The position numbers and the translations under genes are program-made. From Lentzea aerocolonigenes (lineage in GTDB: Bacteria > Actinomycetota > Actinomycetes > Mycobacteriales > Pseudonocardiaceae), in NCBI RefSeq assembly GCF_000955955.1, contig NZ_JYJG01000040.1, positions 1-64,000 on the forward strand: 64,000 nt of DNA. The letters are read 5' to 3'. The notes under the pieces are model-generated. The model saw only the letters and a program-made list of their open reading frames with translations, ran no database searches and was not told where the DNA came from. The number at the start of each line of letters is the position of its first letter. Position 1 is the first letter of the stretch. Positions 27,013 through 35,733 of the stretch are shown here, in pieces.

Positions 27013-28187
27013 GACAGCGCCTTCCGGGCGAAGAAGAGTGCGATCCCACCGATCGCACAGGCTGATCCGAGCACGGCCGGTCCGGCCAGGTCGAGCAACG
27101 CGGTTCCGGTCAGCGGACCGAGGACCGCACCGACGCTCCAGGTGGTCGAGGCGAGCCCCATGTACCCGCCGCGCAGTTCGGCGGGCGCGAGGTCGGCGAA
27201 GGTGTCGCCGAACCGGACGGCGATACCGATCTGGCCGAGCGTCCAGATCAGGACCGATCCGGCGAACGCCGCGGTGCCGTGACTCAAGGCACCGAGTGCG
27301 GCACCGGCTCCGACCAGCAACATCGAGACGGCCGACACCACACTGCCGCTGCGACCGGAGAGCAGCCGGACCGCCACCGGCTGCAGCGCCACGACGGCGA
27401 TCCCGTTCAGCGCCAGCACCGCGCCGTAGGTCGCCGGTCCGAGCCCGTCGGCCGTCATCAGCAGCGGCAACGTCGTGAAGGTCTGCAGGAACAGCGTGAA
27501 GTAGCCGACGTGGACCGCCATCATCGCGATCATCCGCCGGTCGCGCAGCACCACGGGCAACAACTTCTGCCTCATCCGCACCGACCCCGCCGGCCGGGTT
27601 TCCGGCACCTGCCGCCAGACGATCAGCGCCGCCACCAGCGAGGCCACCACGTTGATCCAGAACAACAGCCCGTACCCGTACTGGGCCAGGACGCCGGCCG
27701 CCACCGTGGCGACGGAGAAGCCGAGGTTGGCCGCCCAGTACAGCAACCCGAACGCCCGGATCCGCTGCTGCGCGGGCAGGTCTGCCACCGCGGCGGAACC
27801 AGCCGGACGATGCAGCTCGACAGTCAGCCCGACAGCCACCGCGGCCGCCCAGATCTCCGGCACCGAATCCGCGGAGCCGAGCAGGGCGAGCGCCACCGCA
27901 GCGCCCACGAACCCCACGAGCATCGTGTTGCGCCGGCCGATCCGATCGCCCAGCCAGCCACCGAGCAACTGGGACCCGATGTCTCCCACGCCGAGAGCCG
28001 CGACCACCGTGCCCGCGGTCGCAGGCGAGAGGTGCTGCGCCTGCGTCAGGTAGAGCACCAGGAACGACCGCACCACGCCCCCGGCCCTGCCGACGAACTG
28101 CGTGGCCGCCAGTGCCCAGACCAGTTTGGGCAAACCCAGCCGCGGCAAGGAGAAGCGGGCCGGGCGGAGGGTGATCGAGGTCGTCAT
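27009..28187 (-). CDS. MFS transporter (MdtH-like drug/metabolite exporter)
   Basis: The 392-residue product has about twelve membrane helices. The loop between helices 2 and 3 has the MFS motif GGWLGDRIGRRNTML. The central loop between the two halves is short and basic (RMRQKLLPVVLRDRR). It diverges from a LysR regulator with a candidate operator between them, so substrate-induced expression is likely. The substrate cannot be told from sequence. Its stop overlaps the remnant of an LLM oxidoreductase gene. Confidence 0.88.
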   Translation of the reverse strand: MTTSITLRPARFSLPRLGLPKLVWALAATQFVGRAGGVVRSFLVLYLTQAQHLSPATAGTVVAALGVGDIGSQLLGGWLGDRIGRRNTMLVGFVGAAVALALLGSADSVPEIWAAAVAVGLTVELHRPAGSAAVADLPAQQRIRAFGLLYWAANLGFSVATVAAGVLAQYGYGLLFWINVVASLVAALIVWRQVPETRPAGSVRMRQKLLPVVLRDRRMIAMMAVHVGYFTLFLQTFTTLPLLMTADGLGPATYGAVLALNGIAVVALQPVAVRLLSGRSGSVVSAVSMLLVGAGAALGALSHGTAAFAGSVLIWTLGQIGIAVRFGDTFADLAPAELRGGYMGLASTTWSVGAVLGPLTGTALLDLAGPAVLGSACAIGGIALFFARKALS

Positions 28188-28212
28188 GGAAATGACGCTA
28201 GGCCCGCAAGTG

Positions 28213-28229
28213 CATCACGAAAAGCGATG
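28213..28229. promoter_or_regulatory. Candidate LysR operator between MFS and LysR genes
   Basis: CATCACGAAAAGCGATG is an imperfect inverted repeat (CATCnC-5 nt-GnGATG) centred 34 nt from the MFS start and 50 nt from the LysR start. It has the length and AT-core expected of a LysR site. Confidence 0.45.
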
Positions 28230-28257
28230 AATTCCGATCAGCTCAATCGCCATCACT

Positions 28258-28263
28258 TATGCT
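28258..28263 (+). promoter_or_regulatory. -10 box of a probable leaderless promoter (LysR gene)
   Basis: TATGCT is followed by 7 nt and GTG 28271. This decides the start over the ATG at 28259, which lies inside the box. Confidence 0.5.
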
Positions 28264-28270
28264 CAACGCC

Positions 28271-29161
28271 GTGGATGCCGAACTGCGTCACCTGCGAGCG
28301 ATGGCCGTGATCGCCGAAGAAGGAACGTTCGGCCGGGCGGCGGCCCGGCTCGGCTACACCCAGTCCTCGGTGAGCCAGCAGATCTCCGCGCTCGAGAAGG
28401 CCGTCGGCGGCCCGGTGTTCGACCGGCCCGGCGGGCCGAAGCCCGTCCGGATCACACCTCTGGGTGAGGTGGTCCTGGCGCACGGCCGCGATCTGCTGCG
28501 GAAGGCGGAGGCGCTGACCGACGCCGTAGAGCGCTTCCAGGCGGGCAACGGCCGGATCGACATCGGCACGTTCCAGGGCGTGTCCACCCTGATCCTGCCG
28601 GTCGTCATCCGCCGGCTGCTGGAAGAACATCCCGGCTGCGACATCAGGCTGTCCGACGTGACGCCGGAGGATCCGCGGATCGGGGATCTCGACCTGCTGT
28701 TCCACGACGGCCAGGTGGAGGGCGACGTCGAGCACGTCAAGCTCTTCGACGAGGAGTACTTCCTGGTGACGGGCGCGGGCGCGGTCCAGGCCGGCCCAGT
28801 GCGGACGAAGCTGCTCGACGACGCCGCGATGGTCGGCTGGCCGCTCACCTACTACCAGCGCTGGCTGGAGCGGACGCTCGCCCGCGCCGGCGCGCGGCCG
28901 AGGTTCGTGTTCCGCACCACCGGCCACGAAACGATCCTGTCGATGGTGCGGGCGGGCATCGGCTGGGCGGTGCTGCCGTGGCTCGCCCTGCACGCGCACG
29001 ACGCCTGGTCCGACGATCAGCTCAGCATCCACCCGCTGAAGCCGGCACCGACTCGTGAGCTGTCCCTCCACTGGCCGGCCGGCCGCACCGAGTCACCGCT
29101 CGCGCTCCGGACACGGGAGATCGCGATCGAAGTCGCCCGCGATCTCGCCGCCCAGATGTAG
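28271..29161 (+). CDS. LysR-family transcriptional regulator
   Basis: The 296-residue product has an N-terminal helix-turn-helix (GTFGRAAARLGYTQSSVSQQISALEKAVG) followed by the substrate-binding domain, which begins near RIDIGTFQGV and shows GHETILSMVRAGIGWAVLPW in its second lobe. It starts at GTG 28271, since DAELRHLRAMAVIAEEG is the usual N terminus and a TATGCT box lies 7 nt upstream. It diverges from an MFS exporter, which it probably controls. Its stop is 1 nt from the ftsY stop. Confidence 0.9.
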   Translation: MDAELRHLRAMAVIAEEGTFGRAAARLGYTQSSVSQQISALEKAVGGPVFDRPGGPKPVRITPLGEVVLAHGRDLLRKAEALTDAVERFQAGNGRIDIGTFQGVSTLILPVVIRRLLEEHPGCDIRLSDVTPEDPRIGDLDLLFHDGQVEGDVEHVKLFDEEYFLVTGAGAVQAGPVRTKLLDDAAMVGWPLTYYQRWLERTLARAGARPRFVFRTTGHETILSMVRAGIGWAVLPWLALHAHDAWSDDQLSIHPLKPAPTRELSLHWPAGRTESPLALRTREIAIEVARDLAAQM

Positions 29162-29162
29162 A

Positions 29163-30410
29163 TCAGCCGAGCAGAGCGTCCACGAAGGCGCCGGGCTCGA
29201 ACGGCGCCAGGTGGTCGGCGCCTTCACCGAGGCCGACGAGCTTCACCGGCACGCCGAGCTCGCGCTGCACCTGGAAGACGATGCCGCCCTTGGCCGTGCC
29301 GTCCAGCTTGGTCAGCACGATGCCGGTGATGTCGACCTGCTCGGCGAACACCCGCGCCTGCGTGAGGCCGTTCTGACCGGTCGTGGCGTCCAGGACGAGC
29401 AGCACCTCGTCCACCACGGCCTGCTTCTCGACGACGCGCTTGACCTTGCCGAGCTCGTCCATGAGCCCGACCTTGGTGTGCAGGCGTCCCGCCGTGTCGA
29501 TCAGCACCGTGTCGACGCCCGCGTCCATGCCGCGCTTCACCGCGTCGAACGCGACCGAGGCCGGGTCGCCGCCCTCAGGCCCGCGCACGGTCTCCGCGCC
29601 GACCCGCTTGCCCCAGGTCTCCAGCTGGTCGGCCGCCGCCGCGCGGAACGTGTCCGCGGCACCCAGCAACACGGTGCGGCCGTCGGCGACGAGCACGCGG
29701 GCGAGCTTGCCGGTGGTGGTGGTCTTGCCGACGCCGTTGACGCCGACCACGAGCAGCACGGCGGGCTTGCCGGAGTGCGGCAGCGCCTTCAGCGAGCGGT
29801 CCATCGAGGGGTGCAGCGCATCGACGAGCACCGAGCGCAGCAACGCCTGCGCCTCGGCCTCGGTGCGCACCGCCGAACCCGCGATCTTCGAGCGGAGGGT
29901 GTCGACGATCTCGGTGGTCGTGGCGGCGCCCAGATCGGCGATCAGCAGCGTGTCCTCGACGTCCTGCCACGAGTCCTCGTCGAGGTCGCCCGCACCCAGC
30001 AGGCCCAGCAGCGAGGAGCCGAACGCGTTGCGCGACTTCGACAGCTTGCCGCGCAGCCGCTCCAGGCGCCCGGAGGTCGGTTCGATCTCCTCGACCTCGG
30101 AGGCTTCCTCGGGAAGGTCGACCTCGACGAACCCGCGCTTCACCGAATCGCGTGGTTCGGAGGCGTCATCACCCACGCCCGGCTGGCCGTCCACCTCTGG
30201 CCGGTCGGCAACTGGGTGTTCAACCGGTTCCGGTTTGGCCGGGGCCAGCGAGATCCCGGAAGAGGCCTCGTACCCGCCGGGCTTCGGCGCCTCCTCCTTC
30301 TGGGTGAGGCTGATGCGACGGCGACGCGTCAGCACCACGCCGGTCACCAGCGCGGCGATCAGCACGACCGCCACGACGACGAGGATCAGGACAAGGGAAG
30401 ACGTCGACAC
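29163..30410 (-). CDS. ftsY: Signal recognition particle receptor FtsY
   Basis: The 415-residue membrane receptor for SRP pairs with Ffh. It has an N-terminal membrane anchor ([17 protein letters not shown], then RRRR) as in other actinobacterial FtsY. An acidic linker of about 70 residues follows, then the N domain ([20 protein letters not shown]) and the G domain ([29 protein letters not shown]). The start is GTG 30410; no strong ribosome-binding site is obvious. It lies well separated from ffh, unlike the tight smc-ftsY-amt-glnB-glnD-ffh order of mycobacteria. Confidence 0.97.
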   Translation of the reverse strand: MSTSSLVLILVVVAVVLIAALVTGVVLTRRRRISLTQKEEAPKPGGYEASSGISLAPAKPEPVEHPVADRPEVDGQPGVGDDASEPRDSVKRGFVEVDLPEEASEVEEIEPTSGRLERLRGKLSKSRNAFGSSLLGLLGAGDLDEDSWQDVEDTLLIADLGAATTTEIVDTLRSKIAGSAVRTEAEAQALLRSVLVDALHPSMDRSLKALPHSGKPAVLLVVGVNGVGKTTTTGKLARVLVADGRTVLLGAADTFRAAAADQLETWGKRVGAETVRGPEGGDPASVAFDAVKRGMDAGVDTVLIDTAGRLHTKVGLMDELGKVKRVVEKQAVVDEVLLVLDATTGQNGLTQARVFAEQVDITGIVLTKLDGTAKGGIVFQVQRELGVPVKLVGLGEGADHLAPFEPGAFVDALLG

Positions 30411-30524
30411 GGGCTCATGGTTTCACAGACCCTCATGTGACCTGTCAACCATGTATTGCTCATTTAGGCGAAGATTTCACGGAAGCACTTGCGCCCGCCC
30501 TGACTGTGGAATAGACCACACGTC

Positions 30525-31652
30525 GTGAGGGTGATCGGACTGATTTCCGGCACGTCGATGGACGGCATCGACGTCGCCGTCGCCGACCTGTCGATCAACG
30601 GCGACGTCGTCGAGCTCGTGCCGGTGCAGTGCGCCGAGCACCCGTTCCCGAAGGATCTGCTGGAGAAGCCGCGGGACCTCGCTGAAGTGTGCGCCTTCGA
30701 CACGTCGCTGGGGCAGGCTTTCGGTGAAGTCGCCGCCGGATACCTGCCGGCGGACCTGATCTCCTCGCTCGGGCAGACCGTGCACCACGAGGTCCAGGAC
30801 GGCGACTGCCTCGGCACCCTCCAGCTGGGGCAGCCCGCGTGGATCGCCGAGCGCACGGGCGTCCCGGTGATCGCCGACCTGAGGGTGCGCGACGTCGCCG
30901 CGGGTGGCCAAGGAGCACCGCTGGCCTCGACGCTGGACGCGTTGTGGCTGGCCGGTGAGAGCACCGCGATCGCGTTGAACATCGGCGGCATCGCGAACAT
31001 CACCGTGGTCAGACCGGGGACACCACCGATCGCCTACGACACAGGGCCGGGCAACGCGCTCATGGACGCCGTCATGGAGGTCATCTCCGACGGCCAGCGC
31101 CGCCAGGACACCAATGGCGAGTTCGCACGCAGGGGTGTCGTCCGCGAGGACATCCTCAAAAAGCTGCTCGCCGACCCGTACTACTCGAAGCCCTGGCCCA
31201 AGTCGACGGGCAAGGAGCTCTTCAACGCCGAGTACCTGCAAGGGTTTCCGACGGTCCCGGCCGAGGACATGCTGCGCACCCTCGCCGAGCTGACCGCGCG
31301 CACCATCGCCGACGCCTGTCGCGCGCACGACGCGAGCACAGTCGTCGCGTCCGGCGGTGGCATGCGCAACCCGGTGCTCGTCGAGGCGCTCACGAAGGCG
31401 CTCGACCCGATCCCGTTGAAGATCAGCGACTCGCTGGGCCTGCCGCGCGACGGCAAGGAGGCCTACCTCGCCGCACTGCTCGGATTCCTGACGTGGCACG
31501 GGATCTCGGGCAACACGCCGTCCGCGACCGGTGCGTCCGGGCCGCGGCTGCTCGGCAGCATCACGCCCGGCAACGGGCCGTTGCGGCTGCCAGAACCTGT
31601 CACGGGTCCGGTGTCCAAGCTGAAAGTGGGGGAACCGAAGTGGCTGGACTAG
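30525..31652 (+). CDS. anmK: Anhydro-N-acetylmuramic acid kinase
   Basis: The 375-residue enzyme phosphorylates 1,6-anhydroMurNAc to MurNAc-6-phosphate in peptidoglycan recycling. Signatures are the N-terminal LISGTSMDGIDVAV, LNIGGIANIT, YDTGPGNALMD and ASGGGMRNP. Length matches the E. coli enzyme. GTG 30525 fits the family start; a TAGACC box lies 7 nt upstream but lacks the final T of the consensus. The gene overlaps the downstream symporter gene by 13 nt, which points to linked function. Confidence 0.95.
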   Translation: MRVIGLISGTSMDGIDVAVADLSINGDVVELVPVQCAEHPFPKDLLEKPRDLAEVCAFDTSLGQAFGEVAAGYLPADLISSLGQTVHHEVQDGDCLGTLQLGQPAWIAERTGVPVIADLRVRDVAAGGQGAPLASTLDALWLAGESTAIALNIGGIANITVVRPGTPPIAYDTGPGNALMDAVMEVISDGQRRQDTNGEFARRGVVREDILKKLLADPYYSKPWPKSTGKELFNAEYLQGFPTVPAEDMLRTLAELTARTIADACRAHDASTVVASGGGMRNPVLVEALTKALDPIPLKISDSLGLPRDGKEAYLAALLGFLTWHGISGNTPSATGASGPRLLGSITPGNGPLRLPEPVTGPVSKLKVGEPKWLD

Positions 31653-33199
31653 ATCTCGCGATCATCGCGGTCTTCCTCGTCGGCATGCCGTTGCTCGGCA
31701 CGTGGATCGGCGGCCGGCAGAAGTCGTCCACCGACTACTTCGTCAGCGAGAGCCGCATCTCGTGGTGGGTCGTCTGTCTCTCGGTCGTGTCCGCGGAGAC
31801 GTCGACGCTCACCGTGCTGAGCGTGCCGGTGATCGCCTACACGGCGACGCCCGCACAGGGCGGCATGACGTACCTGACGCTCGCGCTCGGCTACATCGTC
31901 GGCCGGATCATCGTCAGTTTCGTGCTGCTGCCCAAGTACGTCGCCGGTGATCTCGTGACGGCGTACGCGTTCCTGGGCAAGCGGTACGGCGACGGCATGC
32001 GCGCCACCGCGTCCGTGACATTCCTCTTCACGCGTCTGCTCGCGGACGGCATCCGGCTGTTCGCCACGGCGATCCCGATCAAGCTGGTGCTCGCCCAGTA
32101 CGGGATCAACGCCTCGTACTGGCTGATCATCGTCGCGCTCGGCATCGCGATGGTGTTCTACAGCTTCTTCGGCGGCGTGCGCGCGGTCGTGTGGGTCGAC
32201 GCCATCCAGATGCTCTGGTACGTGCTCGGTGGCGTCGTGGTGATCTGGTGGCTCGCCGGGAAGCTTCCGGACGGCTGGCTGGCGAAGGCCGCGGACGGCA
32301 ACAAGTTCCAGCTCTTCGACTTCACCTCGTCCCCGCTGACGGGCGCTTATCCTTTCGTGGCAGCGTTCTTCGGCGGTGCGCTGCTGTCGATGGCCTCGCA
32401 CGGCGCGGACCAGCTGATCGTGCAACGGCTGATGGCCACGCGTGATGTGAAGGCCGCGCAGAAGGCGTTGATCGCCTCCGGTGTCGTGGTGTTCCTGCAG
32501 TTCGCGTTCTTCCTGTTCATCGGCGTGATGCTGTGGGCGTTCTACAACGGCGCCGACCCGGTGAAGGGCCTGAAGCTCGGCAACAAGGACGAGCTGTTCG
32601 GCAACTTCATCGTCACCGAGCTGCCGTCGGGTCTGTCCGGCTTCGTGATCGCCGGAATCCTCGCGGCCGCGCTGTCGTCCTCGTTGGGCGCCTTGGCCTC
32701 CAGCACGGTGACCGACGTCTACGAACGCGTCCGCAAGACCCCGATGACCGACGACGAACGCCTGCGCCACGGCCGGATGTGGACCCTGGTGTGGGCGGGT
32801 CTGCTGATCGTCTGCGCGGGCCTGTTCGCCTCCTCGAACAAGACCACGGCTGACCCGATCGTGGTGCAGGCGCTCGGCATCGCCGGCTACACCTACGGAG
32901 CGCTGCTCGGGGCCTTCCTCCTCGGCCTCATCTTCAAGCGCGTCACGCAGGCGGACGCGATCATCGCGTTCGTGACGACGGTGCTGGTCGTGGGTTTCGT
33001 GATTCTCGGGGTCAAGTTCGCCGGCAGCACGCCTCAGGTCAACTTCGGCAAGGCCACTGCTGACCTGAAGTCCTTGACCGGCTGGTGGAACACGCCCCTG
33101 GGGGTGGCGGTCACCCTGCTCGTAGGTGGGCTGTTGTCGCTAAGGCATTCAGGCGGGGTGCCGGTACGCGACGAGCTCGATGTGAAGTCGGAAGCCTAG
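31640..33199 (+). CDS. Sodium:solute symporter (SSS family), probable amino-sugar importer
   Basis: The 519-residue membrane protein has about thirteen helices. The early segment KSSTDYFVSESRISWWVVCLSVVSAETSTLT and the later GILAAALSSSLGALASSTVTDVY are typical of the SSS sugar/sialate branch. GTG 31640 lies inside the anmK reading frame, with GGGGGA upstream, so it is translationally coupled to anmK. The overlap suggests it brings in the AnmK substrate or a related cell-wall sugar; this is inference from context. Its 3' end overlaps the convergent GNAT gene by 51 nt. Confidence 0.9.
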   Translation: MAGLDLAIIAVFLVGMPLLGTWIGGRQKSSTDYFVSESRISWWVVCLSVVSAETSTLTVLSVPVIAYTATPAQGGMTYLTLALGYIVGRIIVSFVLLPKYVAGDLVTAYAFLGKRYGDGMRATASVTFLFTRLLADGIRLFATAIPIKLVLAQYGINASYWLIIVALGIAMVFYSFFGGVRAVVWVDAIQMLWYVLGGVVVIWWLAGKLPDGWLAKAADGNKFQLFDFTSSPLTGAYPFVAAFFGGALLSMASHGADQLIVQRLMATRDVKAAQKALIASGVVVFLQFAFFLFIGVMLWAFYNGADPVKGLKLGNKDELFGNFIVTELPSGLSGFVIAGILAAALSSSLGALASSTVTDVYERVRKTPMTDDERLRHGRMWTLVWAGLLIVCAGLFASSNKTTADPIVVQALGIAGYTYGALLGAFLLGLIFKRVTQADAIIAFVTTVLVVGFVILGVKFAGSTPQVNFGKATADLKSLTGWWNTPLGVAVTLLVGGLLSLRHSGGVPVRDELDVKSEA

Positions 33200-34072
33200 G
33201 CGGGCGAACATGTGCTGCGACGACTCGTTGCCCGAGTAGATCGACGCGGCTGCTTGCGGTCGAGCCCCGTGCTCGGCCGCGAGCTTCCACAACAACTCGG
33301 TGACGAGAGCCGCACCGACGCCCTGACCGCGAACATCGGGTTCCACGGCCACGAAGTCGACGTAGTACTCCTCGGGTTGGGCCTTGCCCGCCGCGTACCC
33401 GATGACGCGTTCGCCGTCCATCGCGACGACGACGGTGCGGGTCTCCGGTTTGGATTCGACGAGCTGTTTGCCGGACAGATAGGTCCGCGGGAAACATCGC
33501 TCGTGCAGCACGGCCACGGCTTCGTGCACGTGCTTGTCGGTGGGCAGCACGCGCATCTCGCGTTCGCTGGGGCACTTCGCGTCCCTCAGCAACAACGTGC
33601 GCAGCTCCCCGTTGTCCAGTATGTGGATGGCGCTCGCCTTGCCGGCCGAGAAGCCGTGCCGTTCGGCGAACGCCGCGAGCCGCCGGTGCGCGGTGTGCCC
33701 GTACAGCTCGAGGTCGGTGATGCCGGTGAGGAGCTCAGCGGCCCGCCGGAACATCGCGTCGGCGGTCTGGTCCCAGATGCGGCTGCCCGCCGGGTGGTTG
33801 ACCGGTACGTCGACGAACGGCCCGTGCAGCCACGCGCGGCCCAGCTCGGCATCGATCTCCACGCTGAGCATGCCGGTGATGTTGTCGTCGGCGTCGACGG
33901 CCACCACCGTGCAGTCGGCCCAGCTGGGCTCGAACTCGCCGAGCTCCGCGCGGAGCTCTTCGACTGTCTCACCGAGGTAGCCGATGTGGTGCGCTGAGTC
34001 GGCCTGGAGCCGGACCAGGAGCGCCATCGTGGCGCCGAGGTCGCCAGGTTCGGCGAAACGGATGTCGTACAT
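33149..34072 (-). CDS. Tandem GNAT-family acetyltransferase
   Basis: The 307-residue product has two GNAT-like halves. The second is canonical, with VAVEPDVRGQGVGAALV as the acetyl-CoA-binding loop and NESSQHMFARLGF as the terminal motif. The first half is degenerate but keeps the strand order and an AAFAERHGFS motif. Length and duplication resemble mycothiol synthase MshD, but the conserved MshD N-terminal blocks are not evident, so I do not assign it. ATG 34072 has no obvious ribosome-binding site. It diverges from the TPR gene. Confidence 0.8.
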   Translation of the reverse strand: MYDIRFAEPGDLGATMALLVRLQADSAHHIGYLGETVEELRAELGEFEPSWADCTVVAVDADDNITGMLSVEIDAELGRAWLHGPFVDVPVNHPAGSRIWDQTADAMFRRAAELLTGITDLELYGHTAHRRLAAFAERHGFSAGKASAIHILDNGELRTLLLRDAKCPSEREMRVLPTDKHVHEAVAVLHERCFPRTYLSGKQLVESKPETRTVVVAMDGERVIGYAAGKAQPEEYYVDFVAVEPDVRGQGVGAALVTELLWKLAAEHGARPQAAASIYSGNESSQHMFARLGFRLHIELVAYRHPA

Positions 34073-34125
34073 AGAAGGAATGGTTGCTCCCGCGACGGCC
34101 GGACGCGAGGGAGTTTTCGGACGGG

Positions 34126-34131
34126 TAAAAT
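34126..34131 (+). promoter_or_regulatory. -10 box of a probable leaderless promoter (TPR gene)
   Basis: TAAAAT is followed by 7 nt and ATG 34139. It overlaps an alternative ATG at 34130, which is therefore unlikely to be used. Confidence 0.55.
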
Positions 34132-34138
34132 GGCGGGG

Positions 34139-34579
34139 ATGTCCACCCCGACCGGCGACGCGCTCGCGACGCGGAACGACCTGGCCAAGGCCAAGGCCCA
34201 CGCAGGCGACTTCCGGGGTGCGGTCACCGAGTTCAGAGCCCTTGTGAAGGACTTCACGAACGCGGTCGGCGCGGATCATCCCCGGACTCTCGACGTGCGC
34301 GTGAACCTGGCGGGCGTGCTCGGCACCGCAGGACAGTTCACGAAGGCCGTCGCCGTGGCCGAGCCGCTGCTGCGCGACCAGGTCCGCGTGCTCGGTCCCG
34401 AGCACGCGGACACCTTGGAGACCAGGCAACTGCTGGCCAGCCTCCGCTACCGGGCCGGCGACGCCGAAGGGGCGGCCGAGGAGCTGGAGCAGTTGCTCGC
34501 GGCTCTGTCGCGCGTGCTCATGCCCACTCACGACCGGATCACCAAGCTGAAGCGCGAGATCGCGTTCCTGAAGAGATGA
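34139..34579 (+). CDS. Small tetratricopeptide-repeat protein
   Basis: The 146-residue all-helical protein has TPR-like units: TRNDLAKAKAHAGDFRGAVTEF, then HPRTLDVRVNLAGVLGTAGQF and ADTLETRQLLASLRYRAGDAEGA. The repeated HP-TL-R-NLA / HADTLETR pattern is that of kinesin-light-chain type TPRs common in actinobacteria. No catalytic motif is present, so it is probably an interaction module. The start was taken at ATG 34139 because a TAAAAT box lies 7 nt before it. Confidence 0.75.
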   Translation: MSTPTGDALATRNDLAKAKAHAGDFRGAVTEFRALVKDFTNAVGADHPRTLDVRVNLAGVLGTAGQFTKAVAVAEPLLRDQVRVLGPEHADTLETRQLLASLRYRAGDAEGAAEELEQLLAALSRVLMPTHDRITKLKREIAFLKR

Positions 34580-34652
34580 CACTCACACCACTGCCGGGAC
34601 GCCACCCAGATTCGGGCTTGCAGGGCTGGTGAGGGTGGGGGACTCTTCTACA

Positions 34653-34991
34653 GTGAGTGAGGAAACGATCCAACTCGATCTCAGCGAATCCGGGGTGGCC
34701 GTCGACCTGCCCTTGCCGACGAACAACCGGGACGGTGTCCAGGGCGTTCCGTACCGGCCGGTCGAATTCCGAGACGATGATCTGCCCACTGCCCTCGAAC
34801 GTGCCGCCGCCTGGCTGCGGCAGACGCAGGAGTGGCTGGGCGAACCCGTGGATGTCATCGCAGTTCATCTCGACTACGACGACACCAAGGGCAACCCGTA
34901 CTACGACCTCAAGTTGCTGTGCAACGACGAGGACCTCGCGGGTGTGCCGAGGGTCATCCGAGACAACGAAAGGGCCGCTACCGGTCAGTAG
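34653..34991 (+). CDS. Conserved hypothetical protein
   Basis: This is an acidic protein of about 112 residues that I do not assign to a family. It has no signal peptide or membrane segment. Notable stretches are SGVAVDLPLPTNN, PYRPVEFRDDDLP, a helix LERAAAWLRQTQEWLGEPVDV and a C-terminal YDDTKGNPYYDLKLLCNDED. Codon use looks coding (GC-rich third positions). The start is uncertain: GTG 34653 is preferred, with upstream GTGs at 34629 and 34635 possible because GGTGGGGG lies near them. It precedes the acyltransferase gene by 24 nt. Confidence 0.6.
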   Translation: MSEETIQLDLSESGVAVDLPLPTNNRDGVQGVPYRPVEFRDDDLPTALERAAAWLRQTQEWLGEPVDVIAVHLDYDDTKGNPYYDLKLLCNDEDLAGVPRVIRDNERAATGQ

Positions 34992-35001
34992 CTTTTCCGG
35001 C

Positions 35002-35007
35002 TACCGT
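35002..35007 (+). promoter_or_regulatory. -10 box of a probable leaderless promoter (acyltransferase gene)
   Basis: TACCGT is followed by 8 nt and ATG 35016, with no purine-rich ribosome-binding site closer than that. Confidence 0.45.
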
Positions 35008-35015
35008 TCGGAAGC

Positions 35016-35729
35016 ATGTCGGATCGCGTATACCCCCCGGTGATCGCCGCTGCCAAGCTCATGTTCAAGGTGCTGGACATGCGGCTCACCGTCGAAGGGG
35101 CGCACCACGTCCCGCGCACCGGTGGAGCGGTGCTGGCGTCGAACCACGTCAGCTACCTCGACTTCATCTTCGCGGGCTACGGCGCTCGTCCCTCGGGGCG
35201 CCTCACGCGGTTCATGGCTAAGCACGAGATCTTCGCGAACAAGATCGCAGGGCCGCTCATGCGCGGCATGCACCACATCCCCGTCGACCGGAGCGCGGGC
35301 CAGGCCTCCTTCCAGCAGGCCCTGTCCGCGCTCCGCACCGGCGAGGTCGTCGGGATCTTCCCCGAGGCCACCATCAGCCGCTCGTTCACGGTCAAGGACA
35401 TCAAGTCCGGTGCGAACCGCCTGGCGCACGAGGCCGGCGTGCCGATCATCCCGGTCGCGCTGTGGGGAACCCAGCGCCTGTGGACCAAGGGCCGTCCCAA
35501 GAACCTGACGCAGCGGCACGTGCCGATCACCATCCTCATCGGCGAGCCGTTCGAGCCCTCCCCCGGCGACTCCGGCGACGGTCTGCTGCGCAAGCGGATG
35601 CAGGACCTGCTCGACACCGCGCAGGCCAACTACCCCACCGAGCCCGGCGCGTGGTGGGCTCCGCGGCATCTCGGCGGCACCGCGCCGACGCCAGAAGAAG
35701 CGGCCGAACTGGACGCTGGGCGATCATGA
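35016..35729 (+). CDS. PlsC-type 1-acylglycerol-3-phosphate O-acyltransferase
   Basis: The 237-residue lysophospholipid acyltransferase acts at the cytoplasmic membrane in phospholipid or triacylglycerol assembly. The catalytic block I is SNHVSYLD (HxxxxD), block II is the RGMHHIPVDR segment, block III is GIFPEATIS and block IV is VPIIPVALWG. The N terminus is only weakly hydrophobic. It lies 4 nt before the SARP regulator gene. The particular acceptor lipid cannot be told. Confidence 0.9.
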   Translation: MSDRVYPPVIAAAKLMFKVLDMRLTVEGAHHVPRTGGAVLASNHVSYLDFIFAGYGARPSGRLTRFMAKHEIFANKIAGPLMRGMHHIPVDRSAGQASFQQALSALRTGEVVGIFPEATISRSFTVKDIKSGANRLAHEAGVPIIPVALWGTQRLWTKGRPKNLTQRHVPITILIGEPFEPSPGDSGDGLLRKRMQDLLDTAQANYPTEPGAWWAPRHLGGTAPTPEEAAELDAGRS

Positions 35730-35733
35730 GGGC

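Noticed and set aside
31493..31639. Longer N terminus for the sodium/solute symporter
   Set aside because: The extra 49 residues are charged and overlap anmK codons. GTG 31640 gives a normal first membrane helix and has a ribosome-binding site.
33149..34072. Mycothiol synthase MshD
   Set aside because: Tandem GNAT layout and length fit, but conserved MshD blocks are not evident, so only a generic call is made.
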